Of a DNA stretch of 64,000 bases, positions 35,825 to 50,165 are shown in pieces. How positions within the stretch are numbered: the stretch's first letter is position 1; each line of letters starts with the position of its first letter. A program made the position numbers and the translations under genes. The stretch spans positions 5,496 through 69,495 of the forward strand of contig QANZ01005551.1 in NCBI GenBank assembly GCA_003254925.1, given 5' to 3'. The stretch comes from Chamaecrista fasciculata (Eukaryota; Streptophyta; Magnoliopsida; Fabales; Fabaceae). The notes below the pieces were generated by a model. It worked only from the letters and a program-made list of their open reading frames with translations. It ran no database searches and was not told the DNA's origin.

Positions 35825-36438
35825 CTAAAAATCAATTTCATTTTGTCTTCCACTATTGTTGTTGCTTTCATAAGTAAATATAACTCTCTCTAACTCCAGT
35901 TTATCAACGGAAAGGTTAACGACTTCAAGAATCTCATTATCATCATCAATAGGTGAAAAATTATCCCCTGCAATATCCCAATTACTAGTCTCTTCTTTCT
36001 TGTACTGTGGGGATTTTCTTGATAAAAGACGAAAATTAGTATGGATATATACTAAATCTTCTGCACATTTCGGTTGTATCTTGTTCCTTCTAAATGAATG
36101 AATAAAGAAATAAGTACTCCAATTTGTTTCACAACATGAAGATGAGCATGGTTGTCCAAGTAACTTTAGAGCTATCTTTTGGATCGGGTTGGAACGTGGA
36201 CACCATGAACTAACCACCAAGATTTCGCATCCATTACACTTTTATCATTTATAGAGTCACAATCATCAAATCCTTCTCTACCATCTGAAAATCTAGCAAG
36301 TTCAAGGTTAACTTTCCTCCTATCATATGAATTAGGAAAATACCTCTTCAAGCATTTGCTTATTTTATTTATAATTTCTACATCTTGATGTGGAGAAACA
36401 CGTGAAGAGTATTCCCTTAGTCATTTATGACTATAATA
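35825..36438 (-). mobile_element. hAT transposon, C-terminal part of transposase
   Basis: On the minus strand this reads HQDVEIINKISKCLKRYFPN, then ALKLLGQPCSSSCCETNWST and AEDLVYIHTNFRLLSRK, the hAT dimerisation region, to a stop at 35825. Near 36185-36235 the frame is interrupted. The piece stops at 36438, where an LTR begins, and continues at 50515: the target duplication taata occurs on both sides. It is the second half of the element whose first half lies at 50515-52129. Confidence 0.8.
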
Positions 36439-37131
36439 TGTTGGAGATTGTGCCCTAGGGCCAATCATTTTATATGTATGAACATATGTTTTGATTAATT
36501 TATGGATGATAAATTATGTCGTTATCATATTATTAGCATGTTTCTTGTGACAACAATCCCTGATTAATTATGCGATAATTATTCTAAAACTGTCCCTGGT
36601 CGATTATTCATGTGGGAATGTGAATGAACTAAGACCAGCATGACTTCGGTGTATGGAGATACACGCATGAGATGCTTTACGAGAGTCATGGTGCAATTAT
36701 GTAAGGGGTTACAAGTTGCTAGACCGACCCGGAGAGTCCTGCATGGGTTTAGTCATGAGCTAGCCTCTCCTGTACACCTGTCACGATGCCCTTAGACCTG
36801 AGGTCTTGACTACTCAGGCGTTGTAGATGTCGAACTTTGGCCTAGTCCAATGTTTCCCGTAACAGGGTAGCCATACAGGCTAGGTACGGGTTTGGTTGTT
36901 TACCGTGCTGAGGAATGTGGTTGGCCAAGAAGGAATTTTGTCCCTCATTAAGTTGAGAGATATTTAACTGGGCCCCTCGATGAGTCTGTCCAAGGAATGT
37001 GTGGCCACATAGGGAAATAGGACCAACTCAAGGAATCGAGAAAGTTATGGTTTGGATTAAGGATGACTTTCCCGTGCCTTATCCATGACCAAAATATCGT
37101 GTGACAATAGGGATTATGACAAGGTGGAACT

Positions 37132-39183
37132 TGTTGGGAATCCTGGGCGCCTAACGCAGCAGAAGCAAAAATAAAATATAAATAAAAGCGCCTAGGTCCT
37201 AGAATTCCCGAACGGATCCGCTAGCAGAATTTAAAACTTTTAGATAGTGGTATACCTCACGAGTTTCAATCGGATGGTTGTACAAGGCGTGTGAAAGAAG
37301 CCCACTCTCAGCGTTCTCCCTCTGCTGGTGATCCACACGAACAGTTTCTCGAACACCAAGGTGCTAGCCTTTAGTTCTTTTCTCCAAAAGAACCAGGGAC
37401 CAATCTACAGCACTTGAATTCAGGAACTCCTTCTTGAATCCAACTCAGCAAAAGTGGCGCATAGAAGAAACCCCCCACAAGAACTCCTTCTTGCCTTTTC
37501 TTCTCTCAAACCCTAGTTATGGAGCCAAGTCAATTTTTACTAACGCTTAGCAAAAAGTCGACTTTCTCTCTCTATGGGTGCAAAGGTGCGATTTTCTCTC
37601 TCTCTTCAAGGAGGAAGAAAATCAAAGCTAGGGTTAGAATGCTTGTGTATGGGGCAAGTCGACTTGCCCCTTATTTATAGAAAAAAATATTTGGTGATTT
37701 AATTATTCCTAAAATCAAGATATTCTGATAATATAATTATTTTAGGACTTGAATTTACAATTAAAATATTACCTTAATATTTTAATTTAAATTCAAACTG
37801 CAATCTTGGAGAATCAAATGAGAGATCAAATCTCTCCTTGGGACCCACCAAGCCATGCGCCTATCTCCCTCATTTTTCCTTGGAATTTTATAAATCAAAA
37901 ACTTCCATAATTCATGATTCACCAAAGATACTGAGAGGAGATCTCACCAAATCTGTTTGAATCAAATCTTTTGATATCTCCATCAAATCTTTTGAATTCA
38001 AACTTATTATTTGAATTAGTAAAACAATTTTATTTATCCAAATAATCCAAAAGAGGCGCCACCCTCATATTATTATTGGGGAATTTTATAATTCAATAAT
38101 TTCCTAACTTTTAGGAATATTATCTGAATTATTTTTCCCTAATATTTTAATTGTAAATAATTAATCCCCATTAATCATTTAACAATTATTATATTTAAAC
38201 TTGTCCCACAAATTTAAATATTTCACAACTGTAGATTAATTAAGACAAGACCTAATGTCCCAGACATTTCCTCTGTGTCTTAAATCGTGCCACCGGAGTG
38301 ACCCACGAATTAACCCTAATTTGTGTCCCTTTTAAGACGGTGTTCTGTTCCTGCTCGTGTGTGACCCAGCAGGCCCCACATGAAGTTGGCAGCAGGTCAT
38401 CCCCATGGCCTACAAGTCGTGAGCGGACTCTAGCAAGCCATCACAACTACCCAAAACCTGAGTTATCGTTTTTACCAAAACGACTTAACCTCAGTACCTC
38501 CTTGTCAGAGACACTATTGTCCTACGATATCTTGGTCATGGATTAGGCACAAGAAAGTCATCCATAATCCAAACCACAATTTTCTCGATTCCCTGAGTAA
38601 GTCCCATTTCCTGAGTGGCCACTCTTTTTCCTGGACAGACTCATCGAGGGCGCCAGTTAGATATCTCTCATCTAATGAGGGACAAAATCCCATCTTGGCC
38701 AATCCACATTCCTCAGCACGGCAATCAATCAAACCCGTACTTAGCCCTTATGGTTACCCTGTCACAGGCAACGTTAGACTAAGCCAAAGTTTGACAACTG
38801 CAACACCGGAATAATGATGACCTCAGGTCTAAGGCATCGCTACAAGCGTACAGGAGAGGCAAGCTGATGACTAAACCCATGCAGGACTCTCCGGGTCAGT
38901 CCAGCAACTCGTAACCCCTTACGTAATTGCACCATGACTCTCGTCCCAGCATCTAGTGCATGCATCTCTATGCACCGAGGTCATGCTGGTCTTAGTTCAT
39001 TTTCGTTCCCACGAAAACAATCGACCAGGGACAGATTTAGATTAACTATCTCATAATTAATCATGGACGCTATCATAGTAAACATGCTAATAACATGATA
39101 ACCATTAATTTATCTCCATAAATTAATCAAATGTTCATAACATTTCACATAAAATGATTGGCCCTAGGGCACAATCTCCAACA
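37132..39183 (-). repeat. 3' LTR of the copia element
   Basis: It is nearly identical to 44773-46825 and has tg...ca ends. Short open frames inside it are also present in the other LTR copies and are not genes. Confidence 0.92.
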
Positions 39184-39235
39184 GACTCCCACTTGCACTA
39201 GGGTACAATCAATCTAGCTGTGCCTACTCCTAGGT

Positions 39236-42200
39236 TCACTGATCAATGTGTCTAATCCCCATCGACGATACATGTCGCTCATGTATTACCCTTGCAAGAG
39301 GCTTAGTCAGAGGATCAGCAACGTTGTCCTCGCCTGCTACTTTGCATATCTTCACATCACCTCTGTCAATCATCTCCCTGACAAGGTGAAAACGTCTGAG
39401 TATATGTTTGGTCCTCTGGTGGGACCGTGGCTCCTTGGCTTGTGCAATAGCGCCACTATTGTCACAATACAGGGTTACGGGATCAGAAATGGTCGGAACC
39501 ACTCCAAGCTCTGAGATGAACTTTCTAATCCACACAGCCTCCTTTGCCGCATCCGATGCTGCAATTTACTCAGACTCCGTTGTAGAATCGGCAATCGTGC
39601 TCTCTTGGAACTCTTCCAACTCACGCTGCCGCCGTTCAGGAGAAACACATATCCTGACTGCGATTTAAAGTCATCTTGGTCGGTTTGGAAACTAGCATCT
39701 GTGTAACCCCTTACACATAGCTCCTCATCAATTCCACCGTAAACCAAGAACTCATCCTTAGTCCTTCTCAAGTACTTAAGGATATTCTTAATAGCGATCC
39801 AATGATCCTCACCAGGGTCTTGTTGGAATCGGCTTGTCATACTTAGGGCAAACGACACATCGGGTCGAGTACATAGCATGACATACATGATGGATCCTAT
39901 GGCCGAGGCATAGGGAATTCCACTCATGCGCCCTCGCTCAACAAGTGTTCTGGGACATTGTTTCTTGCTCAGGGTCAGCCCATGATTCATCGGAATGAAT
40001 CCCTTCTTGGAATCCTGCATATTGAACCTCTTCAATACCTTATCCAAGTATGTACTCTGACTCAATCCGAGAAGCCTCCTAGATCTATCCTTATAGATCT
40101 TAATTCCCAGTATATAGGCAGCTTCTCCCAAGTCCTTCATTGAGAAATATTTTCCTAACTAGGATTTTATAATCTCTAAGGTTGGAATATCGTTTCCAAT
40201 GAGTAATATGTCATCGACATATAGTACCAAGAATACTATAGTACTCCCACTAACCTTCTTGTAAACACAAGGTTCATCAGGGTTTTGCAAGAAGCCAAAC
40301 TCTTTGACTACTTCGTCAAAACGGTGATTCCAACTCCTGGATGCTTGCTTCAATCCATAAATGGATCTCTGAAGCTTGCATACCATGTCTGGTGCCTCAG
40401 GACATACAAACCCCTCAGATTGTATCATATACACATCCTCGGGCAGCCTTTCGTTAAGGAACGTTGTTTTGACATCCATCTGCCATATCTCATAGTCATA
40501 ATATGCGGTTATGACAAGGAGGATCCTAATGGACTTGGCCATTGCAACAGGCAAAAACGTTTCGTCATAGTCTATACCATGACGTTGCGTAAATCCCTTC
40601 GCAACTAGCCTCGCCTTGAAGACCTTGACATTGCCACCCATGTCTGTTTTCTCCTTGAAAACCCACTTGCACCCAACGGGTTTTACCCCTTCAAGTGGAG
40701 CGACCAAGGTCCATACCTTGTTGTCGTACATAGATTGCATCTCAGCCTTCATGGTTTCAACCTATTTCTCTGAGTTGGAATCTACGATGGCCTCTTGATA
40801 GGTAGTGGGTTCACCACGCTCTGTGAGCAACACATCCCAGTTTTTAGTTACGAGAAATCCGTAGTATCTCTCTGGCTGAAAACGTGCTCTATCAGACCTT
40901 CGTGGTCCTTGTGTTTGTGGAGGAGCTTCCACAATGTCTTGTGGAACTTCTCCAGTTTCCGTCTGCGCCTCTGAAGTGCCTTGTGGATTTTGAACTTCTT
41001 CACGATCCACCTTACTCCCACTGTTTCTTTTGGAAACTAGATCCTTCTCCAAGAAGAATCCACTTCTGACTACAAACACTTTGTTGTCAGCTGGGCAATA
41101 AACATAGTATCCCCTTGTTTCCTTGGGGTATCCTACAAACAAGCACTTGAGGGATTTGGCTGATAGTTTATCGTTAGCTTGTTGCTTAACGTAAACCTCA
41201 CATCCCCAAACTTTGAGATAAGACAAATCGGGACTCCTCCCTTTCCATATCTCATATGGTGTCTTCTCAACTGCATTAGACGGAACACGATTAAGTGTGA
41301 AAGCAGCAGCTTCTAAAGCGTAACCCCAAAAGGATGGCGGAAGATCAGTTTGACTCATCATAGATCGAACCATATCCAATAGAGTTCGATTTCTCCTCTC
41401 AGACACACCATTCCACTGTGGTGTTCCAGGTGGAGTAAGCTGTGAGACTATCCCACAACTACTAAGATGATCAGTGAATTCTTGACTCAAATACTCGCCT
41501 CCTCGATCAGATCATAGGATCTTGATTTTCTTGTTAAGCTGGTTCTCAACTTCATTCTGAAATCTCTTGAACATTTCAAAAGACTCTGACTTGTGCTTCA
41601 TCAGGTAGACATACCCATATCTACTGAAGTCGTCAGTAAACGTAATTAAGTAGGAGTAACCTCCTCTAGCACTGATACTCATGGGTCCACATACATCACT
41701 ATGTATGATCCCCAACAAGTCAGATGCCCTTTCACTGTGGCCAGTAAAAGGCGCTTTTGTCATTTTACCAAGTAGACAAGATCCGCAAGCATCATATGAT
41801 TCAAAATCAAATGGGCTTAGAAGTCCATCTTTATGGAGCTTCTCTAGGCGTCTCTCGTTTATATGGCCTAAACGACAATGCCAAAGGTATGTAGGATTAG
41901 ATTCTCCAATCTTAATCCTTTTCGTATCGATGTTATAGATTTCGTTATTATGTCTTTTTTCCAATTTTAAGATATAGTGGTTATCATGCAGATCACCATA
42001 AGCATATAACACATCATTCTTCTAAATTGAACATCTACCATTTCCATTCATGCAAATAAATCCTTCCTTATCCAAATAAGAAAGCGATATAATGTTAGAA
42101 CTAAGAGATGGTACATAATAACAATTGTTTAATAACAAAACAAGCCCAGTGGGCAAAATTAGCTCGTATGTTCCTACAGCAACAGCAGCAACCCTTGCTC

Positions 42201-43203
42201 CATTGCCCACACGTAGGTCCACCTCGCCTCTGCTCAGCTTTCTACTTCTTCTCAACCCCTGCACATTAGTACATATGTGAGAACCACAAGCAGTATCCAA
42301 TACCCAAGTGGTAGGAGTAGACAAGTGAACGCCTATAACAAAGATACCTGAAGTAGAGGCTTCGCTCTTCTTCTTCTTCTTCTTCAGATCTTCCATGTAC
42401 AGCTTACAGTTTCTTTTCCAGTGACCCGGCTTCTGGCAGAAGAAACAGACTGTATCCTTATTGGGCTTTGCCTTCTTGGCAGGCGGCGGGTTAGGCTTAG
42501 CCGCAGGCTTGGTCCCACCAACCTCGGCGTCTCCCTTCCTCTTTCCTTTGCCCTTACCCTTTTCCTTGTTCTGAACTAGTAAGACAGTGCAAGGCGCCTT
42601 CTTAATAGATGCCTTAGCAGTCTTTAGCATCCCATGCAGTTCAGAAACGGTCTTCTTCATGCCATTCATGTTAAAGTTTAAGACGAACTGGTCATAACTT
42701 CTAGGTAGCGAATTAAGGATCAAATCCGTCGCTAGCTCTGGCACAATGGGAAAACCCAGCCTGGCAAGGTGATCTACGTACCCCTTCATCTTTAAGACAT
42801 GGGCACTGACAGATCCACCTTCTGCCATCTTGCAAGAGTATAGAGCCTTTGCTGTCTCAAATCTCTCTTGCCTTGCCTGTACTTGGAACATTTCCCTGAG
42901 ATGTGTCATCATCTCGTATGCCCCCATGTTCTCCAAGTTCTTTTGGATCTCAGGAACCATGGTAACCAGCATAAGACAGGCAACGTCCACAGAGTCACTT
43001 TGATGCTTCTCGTAAGCATCTCTCTGTGCTCTTGGAGCATTTGCAGCAGGCTGTTCAAGGATGGGGTTCTCTAGGACATAGAGCTTTCTCTCCTGGGTGA
43101 GAACAATTCTCAGATTTCGGTACCAGTCGAGAAAGTTAGTCCCAGTCAACTTGTCCTTCTCAAGGACAGATCGCAGTGATAGTGTTTGAACGTTCGTTGT
43201 CAT
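39236..43203 (-). pseudogene. Copia gag-pol region (fossil)
   Basis: The parts on the minus strand, in order with rounded positions, are as follows. Gag with a zinc knuckle (CFFCQKPGHWKRNC) lies at about 43200-42400. A protease-like region with WVLDTACGSHICT is at about 42300-42050. The integrase (GAG-pre-integrase HCRLGH and core) is at about 42000-40800. The reverse transcriptase, with the YVDD box, is at about 40750-39700. RNase H, with YTDASF and DPLTKPL, is at about 39650-39240. All main domains can be seen, but the region is broken about five times and is not expected to give a working polyprotein. Confidence 0.9.
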
Positions 43204-44772
43204 TTGATTCTACAATTAGATATGAAAAGCTTTAATTAGCAGGAAAAATAAAATTATATCCACCATTTTATAAAACCCAGTGAAATTTATTATTAGTGGC
43301 TAAGATCCATATTTCACCAAAGTTTACCGTCGCTGAGGGCGATCATGCACTCTTTGGCTATTTAGGTAGGTAACTCCTTACCAATCACATCTCCATGTGA
43401 CTCTTAGATCCTTATGGGACTGTATCATCACATGATACTTATTATGGCATGTTTATCCCATCTAATGCCTTGAGGTCCAAAACCATTTTGATAACCCCAT
43501 TAAGTCACACGGTAAAACATGTGAATGGCTAGGTTCAAAACAACGAGGCCGAGGCCCAATCCTATATCATCAAGGCCCAACTAAATACGTGTCGCTGAGG
43601 GAGATCACCGCATTTAAAGAACCAGGATTTCAACTGGCGTCGTGTTGAAACTCCCATTCACCCGTGTCTCCTCAAGGTCAAGGTAGATACGTGTCGCTGA
43701 GGGCGATCACCGCTCCACGATGAACAAGATTTTGACAAGGCGTTTTAGCGATGGCATTAAATACTTAAGATTTTCTAAAAGGGTTTGACTTTTAATTTAA
43801 TAAAAGAGGTTCCGATTTATAGTTTAATTTTAAAACTTCTTTTAAAATTAAACGAGTCATGCCACATGTTTATTACCCCATGTATCTCATACATATAAAC
43901 ATGTGCCGGATTTTGTATCGTATACAAAATCCCACTCTCGTATCGTATACATGGTTGTAGCGCGATATATATAAATAGCATGTTAAAATTTCGCACCCTA
44001 AACATACATCTAGCGCATCACATACAACTAAACGTAAAAGCATACACCGTGTTTAGATATGACCCATCTACCCTAGAATTCTCCCGAGCCAATGAGAGAA
44101 ATTTTCTAAAAGGAAAAATAAAATTACACGTGAATAAACCCCAGTTACATTGAGGTATAAACTGAAAGTAAATTTTACACCAGAGTAGAGGGAGACGACA
44201 TGCAGGCCGTATTTACCGAAATAAACCTCCTAGAGCCATATCCAACACCACACAATTCAAATATGAACAATTCATACAATTATGTCAAACACGGTAACCA
44301 ACACATATATTAAAACTCCTTTTAAGATTGTGTTCAATTTAGGGTCTGTGCAATTTTAACATGCCTTTTCTTGAGATTAGGCCTTTTATCAATAATAATA
44401 AATACCATGAATCTACATTCAAGAATTTATAATTATTGACCCCCAAAAATTTTAAAATTCATAATTTTAACAAATTTTTAGCCACCTATATAATATTATA
44501 ATTAAAACACTTTTAATTATAATTATACAGGACTTTTCGATTTTGGCCTAAAACATCAAGAAAAATTCTCCAATCGATCCAATCGATTCTATATGTATCA
44601 TATACATATAATTTTCACCTTTTTCTGTAGATTGAATTTTTTAAGAAAAACGTTCGGTGGATTTCTTTGTAAAACCAAAAAACGTGATTGAAAGCGGTAA
44701 ACACACATATCATACATCACATGTGCACATAAACAGTTTTAAATCCTAGAACTAGCGTGGCTCCGATACCAC
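43204..44772 (-). other. Long 5' leader of the copia element
   Basis: About 1.57 kb lies between the primer-binding site and gag without a long frame. It holds three spaced copies of gtcgctgaggg(c/a)gatca (43329, 43591, 43693), which may be structural or packaging-related; this is inference only. Confidence 0.7.
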
Positions 44773-46825
44773 TGTTGGGAATCCTGGGCGCCTAACGCAG
44801 CGGAAGCAAAAATAAAATATAAATAAAAGCGCTTAGGTCCTAGAATTCCCGAACGGATCCGCTAGCAGAATTTAAAACTTTTAGATAGTGGTATACCTCA
44901 CGAGTTTCAATCGGATGGTTGTACAAGGCGTGTGCAAGAAGCCCTCTCTCAGCATTCTCCCTCTGCCGGTGATCCACACGAACAGTTTCTCGAACACCAA
45001 GGTGCTAGCCTTCAGTTCTTTTCTCCAAAAGAACCAGGGACCAATCTACAGCACTTGAATTCAGGAACTCCTTCTTGAATCCAACTCAGCAAAAGTGGTG
45101 CATAGAAGATACCCGCCACAAGAACTCCTTCTTGCCTTTTCTTCTCTCAAACCCTAGTTATGGAGCCAAGTCAATTTTTACTAACTCTTAGCAAAAAGTC
45201 AACTTTCTCTCTCTATGGGTGCAAAGGTGCGATTTTCTCTCTCTCTTCAAGGAGGAAGAAAATCAAAGCTAGGGTTAGAATGCTTGTGGATGGGGCAAGT
45301 CGACTTGCCCCTTATTTATAGACAAAATATTTGGTGATTTAATTATTCCTAAAATCAAGATATTCTGATAATATAATATTTTTAGGACTTGAATTTACAA
45401 TTAAAATATTACCTTAAAATTTTAATTTAAATTCAAACTGCAATCTTGGAGAATCAAATGAGAGATCAAATCTCTCCTTGGGACCCACCAAGCCATGCGC
45501 CTATCTCCCTCATTTTTCCTTGGAATTTTATAAATCAAAAACTTCCTTAATTCATGATTCACCAAAGATACTGAGAGGAGATCTCACCAAATCTGTTTGA
45601 ATCAAATCTTTTGTTATCTCCATCAAATCTTTTGAATTCAAACTTATTATTTGATTTAATAAAACAATTTTATTTATCCAAATAATCCAAAAGAGGCGCC
45701 ACCCTCATATTATTATTGGGGAATTTTATAATTCAATAATTTCCTAACTTTTAGGAATATTATCTTAATTATTTTTCCCTAATATTTTAATTGTAAATAA
45801 TTAATCCCCATTAATCATTTAACAATTATTATATTTAAACTTGTCCCACAAATTTAAATATTTCACAACTGTAGATTAATTAAGACAAGACCTAATGTCC
45901 CAGACATTTCCTCTATGTCTTAAATCGTGCCACCGGAGTGACCCACGAATTAACCCTAATTCGTGTCCCTTTTAAAACGGTGTTCTGTTCTTGCTCCTGT
46001 GTGACCCAGCAGGCCCCACGTGAAGTTGGCAGCAGGTCATCCCCATGGCCTACAAGTCGTGAGCGGACTTTAGTAAGCCATCACAACTACCCAAAACACG
46101 TGAGTTATCGTTTTTACCAAAACGACTTAACCTCAGTACCTCCTTGTCAGAGACCCTATTGTCCTACGATATCTTGGTCATGGATTAGGCACAAGAAAGT
46201 CATCCATAATCAAAACCACAACTTTCTCGATTCCCTGAGTAAGTCCCATTCCCTGAGTGGCCACTCTTTTTCCTGGACAGACTCATCGAGGGCACTAGTT
46301 AGATATCTCTCATCTAATGAGGGATAAAATCCCATCTTGGCCAATCCACATTCCTCAGCACGGCAATCAATCAAACCCGTACTTAGCCCTTATGGCTACC
46401 CTGTCACAGGCAACGTTAGACTAAGCCAAAGTTTGACAACTGCAACGCCGGAATAATGATGACCTCAGGTCTAAGGCATCGCTACAGGCGTACAAGAGAG
46501 GCAAGCTGATGACTAAACCCATGCAGGACTCTCCGGGTCAGTCCAGCAACTTGTAACCCCTTACGTAATTGCACCATGACCCTCGTCCCAGCATCTAGTG
46601 CATGCATCTCTATGCACCGAGGTCATGCTGGTCTTAGTTCATTTTCGTTCCCACGAAAACAATCGACCAGGGACAGATTTAAATTAACTATCTCATAATT
46701 AATCATGGACGCTATCATAGTAAACATGCTAATAACATGATAACCATTAATTTATCTCCATAAATTAATCAAATGTTCATAACATTTCACATAAAATGAT
46801 TGGCCCTAGGGCACAATCTCCAACA
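44773..46825 (-). repeat. 5' LTR of the copia element
   Basis: It pairs with 37132-39183. By analogy it would hold the element's promoter. The right end caaca meets the older LTR at 46826. Confidence 0.92.
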
Positions 46826-48059
46826 GTACTAAGGTTAAGTCGTTTATGTTAAAGCGATAACTCATGTGTTTTGGGTAGTCGTGATGGCTTGCTAGAGTCC
46901 GCTCTCGACTTGTGAGTCATAGAGATGGCTTGCTGCCAACTTCACGTGAAGCCTGCTGGGTCACACACGAGCAGGATCAAGAGACCGTAATGGGACACGA
47001 ATTAGGGTTTGATTCGTGAGTCACTTTAGTGACACAATTTAAGACATAGTTGAATGTCTAGGACATGAAGTCTTGTCTTAAATAAGATCTACATTTGTGA
47101 TATTTAAATTTGTTAGACAAGTTTAAATATATTAATTTTTAAATAGTTAATTTGATTAATCTATTTACAATTGAATTCTTGTTTAAAATATTAGGGAATA
47201 ATGAATTGAATAAGCTTCCTAAAAGTTTTCTTTAATATTGGATAACAAGAGAGAGAGGGTGGCGCCTCTTTCTTGATTTTAATTAATAAAATGTTTTGTT
47301 AATTTAAATCAAGATTTGAATTTGAATTCAAGATTTGATTTTGATTTCAAGATTCAAATTTGAATTAAGATATTAGGGTAATATTTTAATTCAAAATTGT
47401 TAGGGAATTTGAATTCAAGATTCAAATTTGAATTAAAGATATTAGGGTAATATTTTAATTCAATTTGTTAAGGAAATTAATAAGTTAGTTATAACTTCCT
47501 AAGAGTTAGGGTTGTTATCTTATTTATTAAATTCCTATAAAATTGGTATGGAGGATGGCGCATGTTTGACATCCAAAGGGCAAGATTTGATCTTGCATTT
47601 TAGTTTTCAAGATTGCATTTTGAATTTCAAATTAAGATTTCAATGTAATATTTTAATTAAGAATTCAAATCCTATTGACCAATGGGGATTGGGCATTCAA
47701 GATTTAGTTTTCAAGATTTGATCTTGAAATTTAAATTTAAATTGCCTTTTAATTTTGAATTATAATATTAGTGTAATATTATAATCAAGATTTTAGGAAC
47801 CCCTATTTCCTGATTATGAATTCCCTATTTTCATGAGTTAGGAATATGATTCCCTAATTTCACGAATGAAACTATTTAAATACCACACAAGTCTCATAAC
47901 CCTAGAGACACACAACAACTCGCCAACCCTAAGAAAAGGAGAGAGAAAGTCACCTATTCTAGAGTGGGGAAGAAAATTCGAAGAACCCTAAAAGGTTTAG
48001 GGGCTTGAGGCGTTCTGGGTGTGTGGGAGAAAAGGGGGCGCTAAGAAGTTAGTTCTTGG

Positions 48060-50165
48060 TGTTGGGAAATCCCGGGGAAAACACTCAGCGGAAGCTAAAG
48101 TATAAACAAACAAAAAAACTTGCGCTCCCCAAGAAAATCCCACCCTGAGATCCGCTAGTTGAATTTCAAACCAGATACGAAAAGTGTTATACCTCAAGCT
48201 TTCAATCAGATGGTTAAGCTTGGCGAGTCTAGAAGTCCGTTTCCACGTCCTTCCTCCACCGGTAATCCACACGAACAGTTTCCCGAACACGAGGTGCTAG
48301 CCTCCTTGTTTCTTTCTCCAAAGAAACCGGGATTGAATCTACAACTGTTGAACTCAGGAACTCCTTCTCTGAATTCAGGCTAGGTGGCGCAACAATGGAG
48401 GATACAGCAACAAAACTCCTTTTGTTCTTCTACTCCCAAAAACCCTAGGAACCCACAACTTCGATTTTCCCTCTAACTCTTTAGGAGAAAATCGACTTCT
48501 CTCTCTAGGAAGGTGGGTGGCGAATTTTCTCTCTCAACAAGGAAGAAAATCGACTTGCCTTAGTGATTAGGATTTCTCACAAGCATGCATATAGGCTAGG
48601 CGACTTTAAGCTTATATAATTACCAAAATTATGGTAATTTTATAAATGTAAAATCATGATATTACAATAATATCATATCTTTAAGACTTGAATATCTAAT
48701 TAAAATATTACCATAATATTTTAATTCAAATTCAAATTGCTATCTCAGAGAATCAAATGGAAGATCAAATCTCCCAATCGGACCCACATGAGATAGGCGC
48801 CTAACTCCCCTTATTTTATTGGAATTTTATAAATCAAAAATAACTCCTAAAATTAGGAAGTCATAACCAACTTATTTTATCCCAATGTTTTTGAATTAAA
48901 ATATTACAATAATATCTTTAATTCAAATTTTGAATTCTGAATTTAAATTCTTTATTGAATTAAAATATTACCCCAATATCTTAATTCAAATCTTGAATCT
49001 CAAATTCAAATTCAAACTCATGACTTAAATTAATAAAACATTTTTATTAATTAAATCATCCAAAAAGAGGCGCCACCCTCTATCACAATATTAGGGAATT
49101 TTATAAATCAATAATCTCCTAACTTTTAGGAATTATTTGATTTATTATTCCTAATATTTTAATTGTAAATAATTAATCTCTATTAATCATTTAACAATTA
49201 TTTAAACTGTAGAAAATTTAAGACAAGACATAATGTCCCAGACATTTCCTCTGTGTCTTAAATTAGGCCACCGGAGTGACCCACGAATTACCCTAATTCG
49301 TGTCCCTTATAAAGTGTGTTCTAATCCTGCTCGTGTGTGACCCAGCAGGCCCCACGTGAAGTTGGCAGTAGGTCATCCCCATGTCCTACAAGTCGTGAGC
49401 GGACTCTAGCAAGCCATCACGACTACCCAAAACACGTGAGTGATCGTTTGTTACCAAAACCGATTTTAACCTTCGTACCTCCTTGGCACCGACCCTATTG
49501 TTCTGCGATATCTTGGTTATGGATCAGGCACAGGAAAGTCATCCATGATCCAAACCTTTACTTTCTCGATCTCCTTGAGTAAGTCCCAATATACTGAGTG
49601 GCCACTCTTTCCTTGGATAGACTCATCGAGGGAGCCAGTAAGATATCTCCCATCTAATGGGGAACAAAATCCCTATTTTGGTCAATCCACATTCCTCAGC
49701 ACGGCAATCAACCAGACCCGTACTTAGCCCTTATGGCTACCCTGCTACGGGCAACGTTAGACTAAGCCAAAGTCTGACAACTGCAACGCCGGAATAATGA
49801 TGACCTCAGGTCTAAGGCGTCGTGACAGGCGTACAGGAGAGGCAAGCTGATGACTAAACCCATGCAGGACTCTCCGGGTCAGTCCAGAAACTCGTAATCC
49901 CTTACGTAATTGCACCATGACTCTCGTTCCAGCATCTAGTGCGTGCATCCCTATGCACCAAGGTCATGCTGATCTTAGTTCATTTTCGCTCCCACGAAAA
50001 CAATCGATCAGGGACAGATTTAGATTAATTATCTTATAATTAATCACGGACGTTATCACAGTAAACATGCTAATAATGTGAAAACCATTAATTTATCTCT
50101 ATAAATTAATCCATATGTTCATAACATATATAAAAGAGGATTGGCCCTAGGGCACAATTCCAACA
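48060..50165 (-). mobile_element. Second solo LTR, TSD cttgg
   Basis: A 2106-bp LTR with tgttgg...ccaaca ends lies in the same orientation as the full-length copy and is clearly related to it, but more diverged. It is flanked by a perfect 5-bp duplication cttgg (48055-48059, 50166-50170). It inserted in the old solo LTR independently of the full element. No internal sequence remains. Confidence 0.9.

Larger units (their letters stand above)
37132..46825 (-). mobile_element. Ty1/copia LTR retrotransposon, full length but broken
   Basis: Two LTRs of about 2.05 kb (37132-39183 and 44773-46825, tgttgg...caaca) bound an internal region on the minus strand. The primer site next to the 5' LTR (tggtatcggagcc, about 44759-44772) fits initiator Met tRNA; a purine-rich tract precedes the 3' LTR. 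The order gag, protease, integrase, RT, RNase H places it in Ty1/copia. The flanks gaact and gtact are a 5-bp target duplication with one change. The LTRs differ at roughly 2 in 100 positions by eye, so insertion was perhaps about a million years ago. The coding region has about five breaks, so it is a fossil. Confidence 0.92.

Noticed and set aside
38298-38546. Frames repeated at 38298, 45938 and 49337
   Set aside because: They lie at the same place in each LTR copy and have no family signature. They are LTR sequence, not genes.
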